Below are positions 61,295 through 64,000 of a stretch of DNA of 64,000 nucleotides, in pieces. Under the pieces are notes generated by a model. The model saw only the letters and a program-made list of their open reading frames with translations. It was not told where the DNA came from and did no database searches. How positions within the stretch are numbered: position 1 is the first letter of the stretch; each line of letters opens with the position of its first letter. The DNA comes from DASSNU01 sp035701265. GTDB taxonomy: Bacteria; Gemmatimonadota; Gemmatimonadetes; Gemmatimonadales; Gemmatimonadaceae. Made by a program: the position numbers and the translations under genes. The stretch is from assembly GCA_035701265.1 (NCBI GenBank), contig DASSNU010000015.1:248001-312000 (forward strand), read 5' to 3'.

Positions 61295-62137
61295 TCACGT
61301 CATGTCTCCCGCGCCGCGCTCGTAGCGCAGCGCGCGCAGCAGCGTGAGCGGCACGAGCGCGAGCAGCACGAGCACCGCCGCCACCGGAAGTGCCTGCGGC
61401 AGTCCGAAGCTGGTGAAGCGATCGAAGCTCAGCACGCTCGCCACCTTGGGATTGTACGCGAGCACCACGATCGCACCGAACTCGCTCACCGCACGCGCCC
61501 ACATGACCACGGCGGCCGCCACCAAGCCACGCCGTGAGAGCGGAAGCGTGACGCGGCGGAAGACGCGCCAGCCGCGATCGCCGAGCGTGCGCGCGACGGC
61601 TTCGTAGCGCACGTCCACACGCGCGAACGCTTCGCGCGCGGCGCTCACGAAGAGCGGTGCGGAGACGAAGAGCATGGCGGCTACGATTCCCACGGGAGTG
61701 CCGACCACGCGCAGACCGACGCGGAGCGCCGCCTGTCCGACCACGCTCTCCCGGCCGAGCACGAGCAGGAGCGCAATGCCGGCCACCGGATGGGGGATGA
61801 GGAGCGGGAGGTCGATGATCGCGGCGAGCAATGCGTGTCCGCGAAAGCGCCGGCGCGCGAGCAGATACGCGACCGGCGTGCCGCCGAGCATGCCGAGGAG
61901 CGTGGCGACGGTCGCGGTGACGGCGGTGAGCAGGAGCGCGCCACGCAGCTCGGCATCGGTGCCCAGTTGGCGGAGTCCCTGCGTGCCTCCGGCGGCGACG
62001 ATCCCCCCGATCGGCGCGACGAGAAAGAGCAGGAAGAGCGACGCAAGGAGCGCGACGACGATGCTCCCCACCGCGCGCGCCGCGGAACCGCGCGTGAGTC
62101 CGGCGCTGGCCGCGCGCGCATCGCTGTCCATGTGCAT
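61295..62137 (-). CDS. wtpB: Tungstate/molybdate ABC transporter permease, about 280 aa
   Basis: Six helices. The EAA-type loop EAVARTLGDRGWRVFRRVTLPLSRRG is typical for molybdate/tungstate permeases (EAA-x3-G-x9-I/V-x-L-P). ATG 62137 or GTG 62140 starts; no strong ribosome site. Confidence 0.92.
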   Translation of the reverse strand: MHMDSDARAASAGLTRGSAARAVGSIVVALLASLFLLFLVAPIGGIVAAGGTQGLRQLGTDAELRGALLLTAVTATVATLLGMLGGTPVAYLLARRRFRGHALLAAIIDLPLLIPHPVAGIALLLVLGRESVVGQAALRVGLRVVGTPVGIVAAMLFVSAPLFVSAAREAFARVDVRYEAVARTLGDRGWRVFRRVTLPLSRRGLVAAAVVMWARAVSEFGAIVVLAYNPKVASVLSFDRFTSFGLPQALPVAAVLVLLALVPLTLLRALRYERGAGDMT

Positions 62138-62153
62138 CACGGATGACAGGCGA

Positions 62154-63149
62154 TCAGGGCGTGGCGGCGGGCGTCGCGGTGGCGGAGACGATCTCCGCCG
62201 GCGCGCCGCTGCCTATCAGGATCGGCTCATCGAGCACATCGAGCCGCTCCGCGCGCAGGATCGCCTTGCCGCGGTCCGACAGCAGGAACGCGGCGAACGC
62301 GCGTGCGACGGCCGGATGCGGCGCGTGCGTGGGGATCGAGAACGCGAAGATGATCGGCTGCCCGCGCATCTCGACCGTGTCCCCCGGTGTGCGTCCGGGG
62401 ACGCGTACGGAGGCCATGGCATAGGTGGCGCTGTCGCCGGGCGAGCTCAGGTCGATGGCTGACGGGAGACGCACGGCGCGCAGTCCGGCCGCCTGGGCGA
62501 CCGACTCGTACGACCAGATGTAGTCCAGCTCTCCCGCCTGCAGGAGCCCCACCAGGTCCGCCGACTTGGGGCGTACGTTGCGCGCCGGTGATGCTGCAAG
62601 GAGCTGTGCGGCGAGCCCGGGCTGATGGTAGTAGCGCTCCGCGAGCTGGAAGGTGAGCAGCGTGCGATAGCCGGCCGGGTCGAGCGCAGGGTCGGATCGC
62701 CCCACCTCCACGCCTGGGCGTTGCACGATGCGCCACCAGTTTGTGGAATCGATCTCCGACGCGCCGCGCGAGCGGTCGGTGTAGGCGATCACCATCCGGT
62801 TGCGCGCGAACTGCACGTACCAGCTCGTCTGGGATGGCATGAGGACCTTCGGGAAGATCTCGTCGTCGGCGAGCGCGATGATGTCGGGGATCCTGTGCAG
62901 CTCGGTGAGCTTGCGCGCCGTCTCGAGGCTCCCCGCGTTTTCCTGCATCACGTGGGTGCCGCGCGTGACCGCGAAGGAAATCAGGGCGGCGCGGAGCGGA
63001 CGAGCAAGGCTCCCCGCATTGAACACCACCAGCGTGCCACCATCGTCGCCGGCCGCGTCTGCCGTGTCGCCGTTCGAGCGCTGCCCGCCGCCGCATGCGG
63101 CGAGCGCGAGCGCGCCGAGGAGCGCGGTGGCCGCTCGTGCGGCGTACAT
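62154..63149 (-). CDS. wtpA: Tungstate/molybdate-binding lipoprotein WtpA, 331 aa
   Basis: Leader with lipobox LALAACGGG. Mature part has LVVFNAGSLARPLRAAL, the oxyanion-binding start; SWYVQFARNRMVIAYTDRS; NWWRIVQRPGVEVGRSDPALDPAGYRTL; ERYYHQPGL and LDYIWSYESVA, all WtpA hallmarks. Such proteins bind tungstate or molybdate with high affinity. Start ATG 63149 opens the leader; the upstream frame is a shadow. Confidence 0.93.
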   Translation of the reverse strand: MYAARAATALLGALALAACGGGQRSNGDTADAAGDDGGTLVVFNAGSLARPLRAALISFAVTRGTHVMQENAGSLETARKLTELHRIPDIIALADDEIFPKVLMPSQTSWYVQFARNRMVIAYTDRSRGASEIDSTNWWRIVQRPGVEVGRSDPALDPAGYRTLLTFQLAERYYHQPGLAAQLLAASPARNVRPKSADLVGLLQAGELDYIWSYESVAQAAGLRAVRLPSAIDLSSPGDSATYAMASVRVPGRTPGDTVEMRGQPIIFAFSIPTHAPHPAVARAFAAFLLSDRGKAILRAERLDVLDEPILIGSGAPAEIVSATATPAATP

Positions 63150-63405
63150 CGGACGCCACGTAGTGCCCCGTGTGTGGAGCGCCGGCCGGGGGCGCGCGGT
63201 AATCCGCAGGCGCCGGCGCGGAGCGATCGCGCGGGCCGCCGCGCGCGCACGCGCGCCTGTCGCGCTGCCATGGAGCGCGGAGCGCCGCGAGCGATCTCGG
63301 GTCGTACTGGCCACCTCACACCTCCCACACGCACGGGTCCGTGCACCGGTGGCGCGCCGCGGAGCGCGGCATGCTCCGCGCCCGCAGGCGCGGTGGACTC
63401 GCGCG

Positions 63406-64000
63406 TCAGAAGATGCCGATCACCTGGATCTGCAGCTCGTCGGCGTCGCTCACCGGATCGCGCGTCTTCAGGATGTAGTCGATCTGCGTCCGGACGTGCT
63501 CCTGCAACGTCACGACATTGATGCCGAAGGTCGTGTGCGTCAATTGCTGATCGATGCGCGGACCGAGGGTCGGTGTGCTGACCGTGTGCACCTGCTCCCA
63601 CTTGAGCACCGGTTGCAACCAGGGACGCAGCTTGAAGAGCGCGAGGGCGTATCCGCCGCTCCCATCGAGCGGCACGCCGTCGTCGCCCGGACCGTTGCGG
63701 CGGAGCACCTCTCCCTGCACGATCCACCGACCCGAGATCCAGGTGGCGTCGTACCCCCACCGGTGATCGCCGCCCTGCCCCAGCCACTTCACCGCCACCG
63801 CGAGATCGCTGAACGGCAGGAGCGTGAGCCGCCCGATCGCCATCTGCTTGCCGTCGGCGTTGGTCGTGGTGTTGTCACCCTCGCCGTTCACCAGCGCGCC
63901 CGCGAGTCTGAAATGCCGTCCATCGCGCACCTCGCCCATGACACCGATGTCCCGCTTGGTGGAGAGCAGCTCCACCGCCTCCGAGCGCACCGTGGTGGGG
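63406..64000 (-). CDS. Porin-like beta-barrel protein, C-terminal part (partial)
   Basis: The frame is open to the window edge. It consists of amphipathic strands of an outer-membrane barrel (DIGVMGEVRDGRHFRLAGALVNGEG, IVQGEVLRRNGPGD, QPVLKWEQVHTV) and ends with alternating QIQVIGIF, a C-terminal Phe as in outer-membrane proteins. It resembles phosphate-selective porin O/P. It lies 256 bp upstream of wtpA on the same strand, so it may be the outer-membrane entry for that oxyanion; inference. Confidence 0.8.
   Translation of the reverse strand, partial: PTTVRSEAVELLSTKRDIGVMGEVRDGRHFRLAGALVNGEGDNTTTNADGKQMAIGRLTLLPFSDLAVAVKWLGQGGDHRWGYDATWISGRWIVQGEVLRRNGPGDDGVPLDGSGGYALALFKLRPWLQPVLKWEQVHTVSTPTLGPRIDQQLTHTTFGINVVTLQEHVRTQIDYILKTRDPVSDADELQIQVIGIF

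Noticed and set aside
1..64000. tRNA, rRNA, CRISPR, insertion sequences, phage or integrase genes
   Set aside because: Looked for T-loop GGTTCGA patterns, direct repeat arrays, and transposase or integrase motifs; none stood out. A tRNA scan would be decisive.

Overview
The window is high-GC DNA (roughly two thirds G+C or more). It has many GTG starts, ATGA/GTGA start-stop overlaps and several large MacB/FtsX-type permeases of the duplicated orphan permease (ADOP) kind. These traits, with DUF2911, DUF411, DUF5996 and a complete SUF operon, suggest a Gemmatimonadota chromosome. Acidobacteriota is the main alternative. There are no rRNA or tRNA genes, CRISPR arrays, insertion sequences or phage genes that I can see, so this is ordinary chromosome rather than an island.

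Layout. 0-6.8 kb: the end of one ADOP permease, a hypothetical gene, a DUF2911 protein, a second ADOP permease, a DUF411 lipoprotein and an APC amino-acid permease. 7-9.6 kb: a minus-strand ECF sigma / RskA-like anti-sigma / cupredoxin / exported helical protein operon. 10-14.6 kb: three overlapping glycan genes (GT39-like, GT4, flippase). 14.6-22.4 kb: a DUF5996 protein, a YncE-like propeller protein and a tripartite RND efflux operon. 23-28.7 kb: a matrixin-like protease, a thioredoxin-reductase-like flavoprotein, a small WYL-like protein, a thioredoxin-like gene interrupted by an in-frame UGA, a double-PDZ protein and a second ECF sigma/anti-sigma pair. 29-37 kb: a consensus sigma-70 promoter with a possible small RNA, a serine hydrolase with a histone-H1-like tail, a DUF59 protein, and a PadR-controlled ADOP divergent from another ADOP. 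37-45.7 kb: housekeeping and small membrane genes (RNase D, AI-2E family exporter, PLP enzyme, hydrolase, HAD, FdxA, YhbY, M23 peptidase). 45.9-47.4 kb: thiC under a TPP riboswitch. 47.7-55.3 kb: a double-FHA membrane protein and the operon sufR-like/B/C/D/U/Rieske/S. 55.3-60.1 kb: a methyltransferase and two further glycosyltransferase-type genes. 60.2-64 kb: the tungstate/molybdate transporter wtpABC and the end of a porin-like gene.

The most notable object is at 26113-25541 (minus strand). Two apparently separate reading frames are one gene joined by a single UGA. That UGA sits exactly where the first cysteine of a thioredoxin CxxC motif belongs. It is followed 10 nt later by a perfect 7-bp hairpin with a G-starting apical loop, as in bacterial SECIS elements. 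I read it as a selenoprotein with a Sec-x-x-Cys active site. A thioredoxin-reductase-like flavoprotein about 600 bp beyond its 3' end is a possible partner. Other points of interest are the Fe-S-linked regulator with a palindrome over its own promoter, the Rieske gene inside the SUF operon, and the possible ncRNA near 29.1 kb.
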